64,000 nt of DNA from NCBI GenBank assembly GCA_963920635.1, contig OY987299.1, positions 16,047,401-16,111,400 on the forward strand, written 5' to 3'. Source of the stretch: Pseudeuparius sepicola (lineage: Eukaryota > Arthropoda > Insecta > Coleoptera > Anthribidae). Both the position numbers and the translations under genes were made by a program. Every line of letters starts with the position of its first letter. Positions within the stretch are counted from its first letter, which is position 1. Positions 1-11,364 of the stretch are shown here, one piece after another. The notes beneath the pieces are model-generated. The model worked only from the letters and a program-made list of their open reading frames with translations. It was not told the origin of the DNA and did no database searches.

Positions 1-242
1 ATTATCGACAATTTTTGTCTCTGCAGTTTTTCTGTATATTCAGAAATAACGGAGCTACAGAGATCTGATGAAATAGCAAAAAATCACTCTTTTCAAAATA
101 TCTAGTGAGCCATGAACTTTTTTAAAAACCCAAAAGGGGCTTTAGCATTCAAAACTGCAATTCTTTCCCCATTTAACCTTTGTTCTAGCTCTTGTAGTTT
201 CCGAGATCCCCATAGTGGGCATCGAAAAAAACTCACCCTGTA
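1..242. mobile_element. Right-hand part of a CAGGGTGAG-ended element, cut by the window edge
   Basis: This segment matches about 15280-15526 almost base for base, including the shared end ...AAAAAACTCACCCTGTA. It is therefore the right portion of a second copy of the element at 15019-15526, and its left part lies outside the window. I see no coding capacity beyond chance ORFs. Confidence 0.75.
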
Positions 243-2115
243 TAATTACCCATACATTATAAGATGCGCCTTATACCTCTGGCTTTGTATTGACCTAGTT
301 CAAAGACAATCCTCCAGTTCTAATTCAATCAGTACCTACTCAACTCAACTCAAAGTTCGATATTCCCCCTGTTTATATAAAATATAATTTCATTATTGTG
401 TGGGGTACACTAAACAGACACATGATCTAATATAAAAAAACAGATGTTCCCAATAAAAATCTAGGCCACACATGACAGGTATTCATATCGCCTCTCCCCA
501 TGTGAAAACTGGAGCTCTGCACCAATATTAAAGTTTGCAATGAATTCTATAAATAATTTAACGTCAGTTTTATGTTTTTATCGCATTATCAACACATTTC
601 CGTTTAATAGGGGCATATTTATGAAAATTTTATGAGAAATTGTCTGGTTTCCCAACAGAACATCGGCCAACACGAATAGCAAATGAGTTCGGCACCATTT
701 TTCAGAGATAGGGTAAAATTTACCCGCGTGATTCGCATCAAATATGCTTAAGTTTCGAGGCATCGCCATAAGAAAATATGAAATAGCTGTATTCCTTATG
801 AAGGTTGGGTAAATTGCACGAGGAAAATGCATTCTATAAAATACCAGAACAGCATCCTAAGGTTGGGAAAATAATATTTTTAATATGTTGTGAGTTATAA
901 TATAAAATCATTATAGGACCGGCTTAGACCGGATGCAACCCCATGACGCAATAGGGTTGTTTCCTTCTATCAAATTTTCAAAACAGCGGTGTTAGAAAGG
1001 ACCATGATTAAGAAACATGTCTACAATATAGGCATTGTTGTTCTATTAATTATTTCCAAAGCCCATAATTTGAAAATAAAATTTGAATTTCCGAATGAGA
1101 GCCGAATGTAAAAATACGTCATTATGTAGGGCCGAATATTGCCGAAAGCAAAGTGACAAGTGTCCAATAACCCTGATTCCTGATCTACAATAATTCATCA
1201 GCTGATCATCAATTATGTTTTGTGGTTTAGGGAGAAGAAGACTTATCGGTTATGTTTTGTGGTTTGGCGGAAGAATTTTTAAAATTTTTAGTTTATTTAA
1301 ACTTTTAGGTTAACTTTTTTCCGAGAATTGTAAACTAATAAGACCATTTAAATCAACTGGCATTATAGCAATAACAATGCAAGTTATAAGAACGAATCAT
1401 GTTTGAAAATCTGCCTAGAATACCTGGAAAAATAGCTTTGACGTAGTATGTGTTTTGAACTTTAAATTAGAAGGCGGAAGACCTTTTATTTTCGTCGCTA
1501 AGATAATACATTTTTCATATCAGATTTTTAAATATTGTTTAAGCCTTTGCTGGATACCATTTCTGTAGAACCATGAGTGAGAGCATTTATTGTTAATGTA
1601 ATTAATTGATTATTTAATAAAAGAGAAATTTCATCATTCGCTACTGAAATGGGATAATTATTATTTATATTATTGTAAAATTGTACAATAATTCACATTA
1701 TACAATACGTAAAGAAGTGTACTCTGAATGAAGGTGGGTAATCTGAGTCTGAATGAAAATATCACACAATAAACAGAAAACAACATATTTGTGATAGAAA
1801 TCTCAAATCTCCAAAAGGCAGTGCGATATTGTATATTGTCTCCTAACAGAAGGGATCAGAGACCCTATTTTTTGCGCAAAACCGCCAGAATTCCAAACGA
1901 TCACACATTCCGTTGTTGCACACCTAACCACACAAGAAAACATGGCATTTTATGTACAAACTTACATCAAAATGATGTTCACGACAATAATATATCTTTG
2001 GAAGAAGGTTCATGACAGCGACCTGCATCAAACCATAATTTTCTCCTCTCGAGTCCAGGGTCCAGGTGATAATTGAACAAAAATCTTGTTGCTGTTGTTA
2101 CCTATACCTAGTATT
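243..2115. other. AT-rich stretch without recognisable gene
   Basis: Both strands carry only short chance ORFs with no recognisable domain. No convincing repeat boundary, tRNA or splice pair was seen. It is probably old, decayed repeat or intergenic DNA. Confidence 0.5.
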
Positions 2116-2154
2116 ATCAAAGAAAATGGTACTACGCGTACCATTTTCTTTGAT
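2116..2154. repeat. 16-bp perfect inverted repeat with 7-base loop
   Basis: ATCAAAGAAAATGGTA at 2116-2131 is followed by the loop CTACGCG and then its exact reverse complement at 2139-2154. It may be the remains of a palindromic element or a chance hairpin. No T-run follows it, so nothing suggests a transcription terminator. Confidence 0.8.
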
Positions 2155-3030
2155 TTTGGTATTATTACTGCAATAGCTCACAAAACACTTTTTAAACATA
2201 ATTTGGTTGTTTTTACAGAAACTTTGCAAACAAATCACTCATAAACGTTGTAAACATAAAACCTTTATAATACACAGAACAAAGCTAGGTTAGGATTTTC
2301 TCATTCCATAAAATGAAAAAAGTAAGGTCCGCCGCGATTGTTGATTTGTAGCTAACTTAACGTATGACCAGGAAAGCCTGATTTACATCCGAGCAAAAAT
2401 TCGATAGGATTTATTTACATATTGCAAATACCGAGGCCAACGATAAAGACAGGCCACGGCGCTAACGCATAATCGCGTAGTCACGTGACCAACTTAGTTC
2501 TTTATAATGAAAGGCATTTTTGGAGATAAGTAGAAAAAACAAATTTCGTAACAATTTGGCAAGTTTTCTTTCATCTATTACATTATTGGATTTGTGCATC
2601 CAAGCTTTCTCTAATTGTTTTTTCACAATTTTCAACCTGCCTCAGCTGTTTTAGGCTGAGAGTTAAACGGCACTGCACTCACAATATTTTGGCACATTCT
2701 CAAAAATTGTTGGGACATCACCTTCCTTTAGCTTAGGTGATATTCTCTATAGGTATTTTCCTCCCACAGCACATTTGTCCACTTTAATTATTGTTTCACT
2801 TTCTTGAAAATGTGTTAGCCACACATACTTAAGGGTTTTTTAGAAATTAAATCTCAGTTGGGATTTGACGAATCCATTTTTGGCGGAAATTTTCATCCCG
2901 AGGCAAAACAAATGTTTGTTATGGCGACACTTTCTTCCTGGCTTTTGTAATATGTATAAATATAATATAAACAGACCCAATATTTGGTATTTAGATTATT
3001 TTTTACGAAATAAAAATGAAAACTAACCTC

Positions 3031-3420
3031 AGTAGGTATACTGTAAATATTGACGAGGTCTCAGTTGATCGGCAGCGTGAAAGACCATATCAGGGCGTAG
3101 GTCGACAACGAAAATCCTCGAGTAGGTTACAACACTGATTTATTTCGCACAAGGTGAATGGTGAATACAATAAATACACAAACCCGAACGTGGTCAACGG
3201 GAACGGCTTCCAGCCACCCGGACCGTCTGAACTCGCGGATCTCCCGTAAGCAGTTCACTCCTCTGTGTCTCAGGCTCCACTGTCCAATACTAATACTGTC
3301 CCATGTCCATAATAGTCCATTCCGGGTTCCCTATTCTGTGGTTCGGGGGAGAATTCCCCTTACAGCGCTCACGCGTCGCGTCGCGTCGGTGCGAGCGGCA
3401 CCAATACTCTAATAAACTAA
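3031..3420. other. GC-rich patch, possibly a decayed solo LTR
   Basis: This block is clearly richer in G and C than its surroundings and has runs such as CACGCGTCGCGTCGCGTCGG near 3370. The text around 3100-3160 (ACAACACTGATTTATTTCGC) resembles the edge of an insect LTR read on the minus strand. I find no paired LTR, primer-binding site or target duplication. A decayed solo LTR or a host regulatory patch are both possible. Confidence 0.25.
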
Positions 3421-4019
3421 GACGTTTAAAAACACTTTAAACATTGAAAACTTCTCAAAACCCAAGCTGCCGCTTTCAGTTATGTGACAAATGACATGTA
3501 ACGTCTGACTAAGATGGTCACGTGATTTTTGTGCGCCAGGGCCTGCCTTTATAGTAGGCCTTGTGCAAATACATTATGACGTAACTTTCGGAAAAACCGT
3601 TAAGTATATTCTGTAAATGAAGGAAAATAAAGTTTCTATAGTAATCGCTTTACACTAATCTGAACCGCATGTTTAGAGACATTTATCTAATTCGAACTTT
3701 CTCATTATGTTACCTATACCTCTGGCAATTGTCTAATTAAAGCCGCCTGAGTTTAACGAAGGTTATACGCCTCTGACAGCTTACTAGATTTTATTAGACG
3801 CTTTGAAACAAGGCCCCCATTCATTCCGCAGGTGCTGGAGCGGAGGCTGCAGTGAATGAACGCCAGGACGCCCATTCTCTCTCTGCCGATTAATTAGACG
3901 CCCATTTCGGCAGAACGAACCGAACTGACAACGGCGATTAGCCGACTTGCACCCAATTAGTGGGTCATTGGGGATCAGGAACTTCCTGTTACGTCGGAAT
4001 GACCAAAACATGGTGACCT
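3421..4019. other. No gene seen
   Basis: Only short ORFs occur here. A mildly GC-rich stretch at 3784-4010 has no recognisable coding signature on either strand. Confidence 0.4.
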
Positions 4020-4387
4020 ATATCGGCCTTAAGTATATTTAATTTAACATAACTTTATTTAGCAAGGTGCTATACAATATACATTTTTATAATAAATTAT
4101 AACATAAAACCTTCATATCTATTTTAAACAGAGTTAACCATTTTCATTAATTAAATTACTCAAACATTTTTCTTTCAACTCCAATTTAAATTTTTTGAAT
4201 GGAATATTTTTAAAATCATTTTCTACATTATTAAACAATTTTATACCTTAAAAAATGGAATTTTGAAAATCTTTTTTGTTTTTATGTTCCAGAGAAAATT
4301 TTAAATTACCTCTAGTGTTATGTACATGAATTTCATTGAATTTTACTACCAAACTTCTCAAATACATATTCTAGATTTAATTTTGCA
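4020..4387 (-). pseudogene. Decayed LINE: 3' end of ORF2 and tail, left of the insertion
   Basis: Read on the minus strand, this encodes a degenerate C-terminus of a Jockey-type LINE ORF2. It includes HNTRGNLKFSLEHKNKKDFQ followed by FKKFKLELKEK after stop codons, ending in an AATAAAG-like tail near 4060. This kind of segment (TR..NF, then a short helix after the reverse transcriptase) is usual at the end of Jockey-group polyproteins. It is collinear with the fragment at 5650-6300, and the foldback element at 4388-5650 separates the two. Stops and frame changes make it non-functional. Confidence 0.6.
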
Positions 4388-5650
4388 TACAGGGTGTCCA
4401 ACTTTAAAACAGTACAAATCCGTAAAATCTTCATTTTTGGAGATAATCACCTATACTTTCTTTTTTCGTTTGAAAGGCCCTCAAAAACCGCTTCTTTTGA
4501 CCTTCCTGCCATTTTCAAAATGCAAATCTAGGGCCGGCTGCGATTTTGTTATACCCCCGATTTTCACGAAAACCATTTAGCGATTTTTTTATTTAAACTC
4601 TGACTACACAGCGTTAATCAGAACACCCCGAAACCCCTATATACCAAATTTGAACAAAAAGTATGCAGGGAGTTCCATTCTGTAGGGTGTCAAAGTTGAG
4701 CAAAATAGGAACTTTAAAGACATCTGACGAGTCAAGTGTGCCATGGAATCCCTTCAAAACAGTTGCATGGTCAATAGGACCACTCAAAATGTTGGTGTGA
4801 AAAGATTTACTACAAAAATATACAGGGAATTTTTCTCTGAGCCATCTCAAAATTCTGAATTTTTATTAAACTTTATACTGGTCAGGAGTGCTCTGGAATC
4901 ATTGAAAAAATATCAGTAAACCCAAAAGTAATTCATTTCTTTACAAAATGCCAACCAACAAATAAAAACAATTTAAATTATCGGACCTTTCTCAACAAAG
5001 TCACTGTCTAAGATGATACATTTTCTGTGCGTTTCCTGTTGTGGCACATCAGCCACATTAACTGATATGGACTTAGTGACTAGCAGGCTTCTGTATTTTT
5101 TAGATTTAGTTCGTTTATAGACTATAGTATCTGGAGCGGTTTTAATATAGTCGATTTTTGACCCGTACAAAGTTCCAAAAATTCAGTAATTTGGGATGGC
5201 ACAGATAAGAACACTCTGTATATTTTGTATTGAACCTTTGCACACCAATTTCTTGAGTGGTCCTGTTGATCATTCAACTGTTTTCAGGGGATTCCATGGA
5301 ACACTTGACTTGGCAGATGCCTTTAAAATTCCTATTTTGCTCAACTTTGACACCCTGCAGAATGGAACTCCCTGTATATTTTTTATTCAAAATTGGTATA
5401 TAAGGGTTTTGGGATGTTCTGAATAACGCTGTGGGGTCAGATTTTAAATAAAAAATCGCTAAATGGTTTTCGTGAAAATCGGGGGTATAAAAAAATCGCA
5501 GCCGGCCCTGGATTTGCATTTTGAAAATGGCAGGAAGTTCAAAAGTTTTTGAAGGCCTTTCAAACAAAAAAAAGTTTAGGCGATTATCTCCAAAAATGAA
5601 GATTTTACGGATTTGTATATACAGTTTTAAACTTGGTAATAGAGTTCTGT
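4388..5650. mobile_element. Long inverted-repeat (foldback) element, family A, inserted in a LINE
   Basis: The left arm (about 4388-4860, starting TACAGGGTGTCCAACTTTAA) and the right arm (about 5196-5645) are imperfect reverse complements of about 450 bp. They flank a central part of about 330 bp. The right terminus has lost the clean CACCCTGTA end. The short ORFs in the arms mirror each other and are by-products of the repeat. Fragments of the same family lie at 60400-60540 and 63774-63982. No transposase is encoded, so it is non-autonomous. It interrupts the LINE whose halves lie on either side. Confidence 0.75.
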
Positions 5651-6300
5651 ATTCTAAAAATTTTTTAACGCACATCAAATTTAATTTATCCATCATATCT
5701 ACAGTTCTACTATACCGACCCTATCCTAAAATTATCCTCATAGCCCTATTTTGTGATACCTACATATAAATTAATTTTCTTGTCCACTCACTCACATATA
5801 TTATATGTCTTCCTAACACACCATTTTTTTAAATCTTTTTACAAATATAGCCAACATGTTTTTTAAGTACTCTTAAATATTTAAAAAAATTTTACTAGGT
5901 ACGTCAATTTTAGAATTATCAATTTCAAAACTGCAATTTTTAATAAAACTATTGTATACAAAATCATTCCCTAGTACCATACCTTTTGTTTTGCAAGAAT
6001 TTATTTTCATTTCATTAACTTTCAACCATTCACTAATATTACTCAATTCTAAATTTATTTGTTGCTCTAGCGTATAAATATATCTCTTTCAAAACAATAA
6101 ATAACAGAATCATCAGCAAAAAATGATATTTACATGAAACAAAAATATTTGATAAATATAACACAAATAATAACGGTCCCAAAACACTACCTTGAGGCAC
6201 ACCTACAAACCTACATTTATGTATTTTTCTGTTGATATGCTTTTCCCACATTTAACAATTTGTTTTCTAAAATATAAATAAATTTCAAACCATTTTAATA
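5650..6300 (-). pseudogene. Decayed LINE: reverse transcriptase core and thumb fragment
   Basis: On the minus strand, 6251-6039 encodes the hallmark reverse-transcriptase block GVPQGSVLGPLLFVLYLSNI. A broken version of the FADD catalytic region follows. Nearer 5760-5650 another frame gives QNRAMRIILG and YSRTVDMMDKLNLM, which match the post-RT region of Jockey-group LINEs. Several stops and frame changes separate these blocks, so it is dead. The sequence resumes at 4387 beyond the foldback insertion. The 5' part, including the endonuclease, was not found. Confidence 0.7.
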
Positions 6301-6867
6301 CTTAACACTGTTTAACGCGTATTCTTTAAAAGGTGTGAGTATCAGACTTCTCTGTCATTGACATTTCAGAAAATTGTTTGTTTAATAAAAGAACACATTT
6401 TAAGTTTAGAGAAGAAAACTCTTTAAATTTTAATTTTATATATTATGCTTTTTAACATATAGGGCGTTCCGTAATGATCTATGAACTTGAATTTTGGAAT
6501 ACGTTAGGTGCCTACCAGCACGTTGGAAGGCACTTTCGGTAGAATTACTTTTTGTACCCTATGCCTACTAAGGGTATATAATTCTGAAACACCTATTGAT
6601 ATTTTTTTACAGAACTTTTTTGTAAGTTAGTTTTCTTGAAATCGGCAGTAAAGTGTCCCAAAATCGTCATTAAAAGCTCAGAAATCGGCACTGAAGTAAC
6701 CCATTATTGTACGATTTTTTCAATAAGTAGGCCTTGGCGAGATGTAAACATCAAACGTCAGACAGACTCCGCGTCTGTCAAAAGTGCGTCAAAAGTGACC
6801 AAATATTCAAAACCCGGCCAATAAAGGCCCATTTCACCATTCGTACACATTGCGAAATTGTTACCTA
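6301..6867. other. Repeat debris
   Basis: There is no gene. The phrase CACCTATTGATATTTTTTTA at 6591 is loosely repeated near 11471 (CACCTATTCGTATTTTTTAT), which points to old dispersed repeats. A terminus-like TATAGGGCGTTCC occurs near 6460. Confidence 0.4.
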
Positions 6868-7503
6868 TACAGGGTGTAACTGAACTGATGGTCAAAAATT
6901 AAACCACATATTCTTGTAGTCAAAATAAGGGCACTTCTTCCTATATTTTTTTCTCCTACGGGCCATAGTTTTTTTTTAAACAGAGCGTAGAAGTTTAGAG
7001 AAAAATACACATATTTCTTAGTATCTCTAGAAATATACCAGATATTTTATTCAAACTTGGCGTGTCACATGAGCGGATGAGCTGTCAAACTTAAGGTTGA
7101 TATGAAGCTTCTGAGGCCACCAGTTGCGGAGATACAGGGTGTTACTAACATTAATTAGTTCAGAAAAATATGAATACGCTGTATAATCGCATTTTTAAAA
7201 TTTGTTTTGACTGGTAAATCCAATGGTTAACAAAAAGTATCTCGTAGTAGTTTTTCATATTCTCAGCCGTTTCTTAATTATTTTTGAAGAACGGCAATGC
7301 TGCTAATAAACAAGTCATTTCAAGAATAGCAATCTGTGGATGTCAATAATTAAACTTGGCATTATTTGAATCATTTGGCTGTCAATTATGCTCTTTAATA
7401 TCAATATTTTGAAAAATGATATTTTCATTCGAAGAATTGACTGACATACACTTTTTGCTATCGACTTGCCCAGGGACTCTTTAAAATAAGGGGACCCAGC
7501 ATG

Positions 7504-7707
7504 TCACATAGGAGAAGTGAAGCCTTGTTTTCTGTATATCTCCAAGGAGACCACATAAGTGGGCTGGTACAAGGTTATGTTATATGTCAGTGTCCAACTG
7601 CCATCAGGTTTTATATGTGACATGCCAGTGCCATAGATTCCAAAGGAGGCAAAATATTTCCCATCATAGTTCACAATTTTTAAGTTTTCTAACTTCCAGA
7701 TAGTCAA
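7504..7707 (-). pseudogene. Unrecognised 67-residue ORF carried inside the foldback element
   Basis: This minus-strand ORF starts at an ATG at 7705-7707 and ends just inside the left arm with ...GFTSPM and a stop. Its composition is protein-like, with few low-complexity runs and phrases such as KLENLKIVNYDGKYFASFGI and PDGSWTLTYNITLYQP. I do not recognise the family. No Kozak context, intron or downstream exon is clear. It could be a captured host exon fragment or chance. The reading frame runs into the arm sequence at 7507, so any parent gene has been cut there. Confidence 0.25.
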
Positions 7708-8075
7708 TTAAAGGTAATGCGGCCGCCTGTAGTAGTCCCAATAATTGCAACCAGATTTTTCTTGTCTCACCTTTAGTAATCCTACAATTCCCATTACGTA
7801 TAAGCCTATGTAGTTCAAAACAAAAATGGTATTTCCTAAATTTTAAATTATTAAGCAGGTAGCTTCAGTCAGGCGTTTTTTTAAACAGTTTTTATCTACA
7901 ACTACTTATAAGTTTATTTGTGAGGTACCTTGGGAGAGAAATAAGATTACAAAAATGAGCACCGAGAAAAACTACATGATTAGAACTAAGTACAAGACCT
8001 AATCTTATCAGTCCATCCCGAAATCTGTGAATGTTCTTTGGGTAGACACATTCAACAAGAGAAGAAAGTTAGTAG

Positions 8076-9523
8076 TATAGCTATAACAGTTCTAGCGCAA
8101 TTTCCCCATGTATTTCGTATGGGGGCTAAAACGTGGTCAAAACGTGACCAACCGCCGCGACTTCGCGAGACTTTCTCCGACGCGAGGGGTGCCGAAGACG
8201 TCCGGCTTTCGCCTTCGCCCCAGCCGCGACCGAAAAACGACTAGACGACTCGAAAAAACGTCTAAACGATTCGGAAAAACGTCTAAGCGACTGTAAAAAC
8301 GACTATAAAAACGTTGAAACGACTCGGAAAACAACTAAACGACTCGAAAAACGACTTGGAAAACGACTAAACGACTTGGAAAACGACTAAACGACTCTGA
8401 AAACGTCTAAACGACTCGGAAAGCGTCTAAAGACTCGGAAAACGACTTGGAAAACGACTAAACGACTTGGAAAACGACTAAACGACTCTGAAAACGTCTA
8501 AACGACTCGGAAAGCGTCTAAAGACTCGGAAAACGACTTGGAAAACGACTAAACGACTTGGAAAACGACTAAACGACTCTGAAAACGTCTAAACGACTCG
8601 GAAAGCGCCTAAAGACTCGGAAAACGACTTGGAAAACGACTAAACGACTTGGAAAACGACTAGACGACTCGAAAAAACGTCTAAACGATTCGGAAAAACG
8701 TCTAAGCGACTGTAAAAACGACTATAAAAACGTTGAAACGACTCGGAAAACAACTAAACGACTCGAAAAACGACTTGGAAAACGACTAAACGACTCTGAA
8801 AACGTCTAAACGACTCGGAAAGCGTCTAAAGACTCGGAAAACGACTTGGAAAACGACTAAACGACTTGGAAAACGACTAAACGACTCTGAAAACGTCTAA
8901 ACGACTCGGAAAGCGTCTAAAGACTCGGAAAACGACTTGGAAAACGACTAAACGACTTGGAAAACGACTAAACGACTCTGAAAACGTCTAAACGACTCGG
9001 AAAGCGCCTAAAGACTCGGAAAACGACTTGGAAAACGACTAAACGACTTGGAAAACGACTAGACGACTCGAAAAAACGTCTAAACGATTCGGAAAAACGT
9101 CTAAGCGACTGTAAAAACGACTATAAAAACGTTGAAACGACTCGGAAAACAACTAAACGACTCGAAAAACGACTTGGAAAACGACTAAACGACTTGGAAA
9201 ACGACTTAACGACTCTGAAAACGTCTAAACGACTCGGAAAGCGTCTAAAGACTCGGAAAACGACTTGGAAAACGACTAAACGACTTGGAAAACGACTAAA
9301 CGACTCTGAAAACGTCTAAACGACTCGGAAAGCGTCTAAAGACTCGGAAAACGACTAGTCGTTTTTCGGTCGCGGCTGGGGCGAAGGCGAAAGCCGGACG
9401 TCTTCGGCACCCCTCGCGTCGGAGAAAGTCTCGCGAAGTCGCGGCGGTTGGTCACGTTTTGACCACGTTTTAGCCCCCATACGAAATACATGGGGAAATT
9501 GCGCTAGAACTGTTATAGCTATA
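8076..9523. mobile_element. Inverted-repeat element with about 165-bp matching arms enclosing a satellite array
   Basis: The left arm (8076-8242) and right arm (9355-9523) read as reverse complements with no mismatch seen by eye. The outer ends are TATAGCTATAACAGTTCTAG on both sides. The arms are strikingly GC-rich in their inner half (GACGCGAGGGGTGCCGAAGA region), unlike the AT-rich neighbourhood. Because of the symmetry, the same short ORF appears on both strands, and I do not treat it as a gene. A TA at each end could be a target duplication. No transposase is present. It lies inside the larger element 6868-10585. Confidence 0.75.
8242..9354. repeat. Higher-order tandem array built on an AACGACT-type motif
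   Basis: The array is built from a short motif (ACGACTAAACGACTTGGAAA and variants). Three blocks begin with TAGACGACTCGAAAAAACG at 8242, 8661 and 9060, giving periods of 419 and 399 bp. The 20-bp difference is one missing motif copy. Within a block, a 91-bp unit recurs (AGACTCGGAAAACG at 8431, 8522 and 8613). No unique spacers occur. It ends exactly at the right arm of the surrounding element. Confidence 0.9.
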
Positions 9524-10710
9524 CAACTAAAGTTCAAGTACGTACCTATTATACCTACATAATATTACAAATGGTTTGAGGAACCTGGTAACAAGGTGCA
9601 ATAGCGACAAATTCTCAAATAAGCAAAATCGGCACTGACTTACCATCCTTATATTACTTAAATTCCTGGAAATAATTGCAGGAAACCAAATTCAAATATA
9701 AAATAAATTTGATTCATTTGACACTTGCCATATTCAGTGTTTGTTGACAGAACATTGTCAAGTCTAATTTTTAGAAACCATTATTAATTTTTACTAACAA
9801 TCAAAGTACCTGTTATATTCATAGATTCTCCAATAAAATGGCATACTTGGCATCATTGAGGCCATTAGAATGGGGAAAGAAACGGCCTCACTTTGGAAAG
9901 TATAATGCTGGGTCCCCTTACTTTAAAGGGTCCCTGGACTTGCCAATGCATGGCAGTAATAAACATGCGGAAACGCATAATTGCGTGTATTGAAAGAGAC
10001 GGCTGTCATTTCGAACATTTAATAATTTAATAATTTTCTAATAGCATTAAGTTTCTTTCATTATCGTTTTTGCTTTCGTATTTTGCTAAATAAAGTTTAA
10101 TTGACAGCCACAGATTGCTATAGATTTATTCTTAAAATGACTTGTTTATTGCAGCATTGCCGTTCTTTGAAAATAATTAAGAAACGGCTGCGAATATGAA
10201 AAAATACTAAGAGATACTTTTTGTTAACCATTGAAGTCACCGCTCAAAACAAATGTAAAAAATGGGATTATACAGGGTATTCACATTTTTCTGAACTAAT
10301 TAATTTTAATAACACCCTGTATCTCCGCAACTGGGGGCCTCAGAAGCTTCATATCAACCTTAAGTTTGACGGCTCATCCGCTCATGTGCCACGCCAAGTT
10401 TGAAGAAAATATGTCGTATACTTCTAAAGATACTAAGAAATATGTGTATTTTTCTCTAAACTTCTACGCTCTGTATAAAAAAAACTACGACCCGTACGAG
10501 AAAAAAATATATGAAGAAGTGCCCTTCTTTTGACTCCAAGAATACGTGGTTTCATTTTTGACCATCCGTTTAGTTACACCCTGTATAGCAGCACAATCTA
10601 TCTGTATAAATATTTTAGTAGGTTTGAATATCAATAGATTTATTATGGAGGCTGCACAACAAGCAGCAGTTTGGTTTTTCTGTTCGAAGCCGCCGTGTCT
10701 TTGTCATACT

Positions 10711-11084
10711 TGTATACATGATACAACAAAAGAGAGATATGATATTGCGCAGGTTGGACACCATATTGGCGCGTCACGCGGTTATAAACAATGGTACAAG
10801 TTGTATCATCTGGTTATAAACAACCGAAACGTCAGAAACGTCTGAGTGTCATTGTAGTGTGTTCTCTGCATTTTCAGCCAATTTGCGGAAGTTTGCGTTG
10901 TAAAATTACTGTTAGTTACTCTTTGGTCCATTTGTCCCTTTGTAAACTCAATCAGTGGACATACTGTAATACTTTGCATGTCATAAGTGGGCGGGAACTT
11001 ACCGCGTGACGTAATTGCGCAGAAGGGAACGAAATTGAGGCGGCTAAATATCATATCTCTCTTTTGTTGTATCATGCTTGTATA
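10711..11084. mobile_element. MITE-like element with about 35-bp terminal inverted repeats
   Basis: Left end TATACATGATACAACAAAAG (10713-10746 arm) and the right end in reverse complement (TATACAAGCATGATACAACA, arm 11047-11084) share ACAAAAGAGAGATATGATATT. The 370-bp length and absence of coding capacity fit a miniature inverted-repeat element. I cannot assign a superfamily, and no clear target duplication was seen. Confidence 0.6.
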
Positions 11085-11194
11085 GGCAGAGCGCTCCTCA
11101 AAGTCAAGCAACGCCGCGCGTAGTCGGTTCGTGGACGGGTGATCCCTTATTATTATTTTCTTGTCTAATAAAACTTTTTTTCCGATTTCAAAAA

Positions 11195-11364
11195 ATAGCT
11201 ATTTATGTACCAAGGCACTGAAGTTCAACTTTTTATGACTCATGTGGAATTTAGTTGCCGAGGCCTCTGGCTCGTTTATTTGCCTCGGCCAGAGGCCTCG
11301 GCAACTAAATTCCACATGAGTCATAAAAAGTTGATCTTCAGTGCCTTGGTACATAAATAACTAT
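11195..11364. repeat. 170-bp nearly perfect palindrome
   Basis: ATAGCTATTTATGTACCAAG opens the left half, and its reverse complement CTTGGTACATAAATAACTAT closes the right half. Only a few mismatches occur, and the centre is near CTCGTTTATTTGCCTCGG. The left half recurs as a single arm at 57817-57894. It is a foldback element or hairpin-forming repeat unit with no coding capacity. Confidence 0.85.

Larger units (their letters stand above)
6868..10585. mobile_element. 3.7-kb foldback element with TA-flanked CAGGGTG termini
   Basis: The left end TACAGGGTGTAACTGAACTG and the right end, read in reverse complement (TACAGGGTGTAACTAAACGG), begin two inverted arms. The left arm is about 6868-7507 and the right arm about 9905-10585. 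They match along their length, with an indel-rich part near 7330-7450 against 9960-10100. A TA dinucleotide lies outside both ends (6866-6867, 10586-10587), consistent with a mariner-type TA target. A second CAGGGTGTT terminus lies inside each arm (7137, 10315). The centre holds a short ORF (7504-7707) and an independent satellite-bearing element (8076-9523). Confidence 0.8.

Noticed and set aside
8242..9354. Regularly spaced repeats resembling a CRISPR array
   Set aside because: There are no unique spacers. The units are contiguous tandem repeats with a higher-order structure in a eukaryotic setting.
8038..9537. ORFs of about 60 residues (MGAKTWSKRDQPP...) on both strands
   Set aside because: They are the same sequence read from the two inverted arms, running into satellite sequence. 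No independent evidence of coding.
10546..11111. Overlapping ORFs of 99, 72 and 101 residues
   Set aside because: They overlap on both strands across a MITE with inverted ends and show no recognisable domain.
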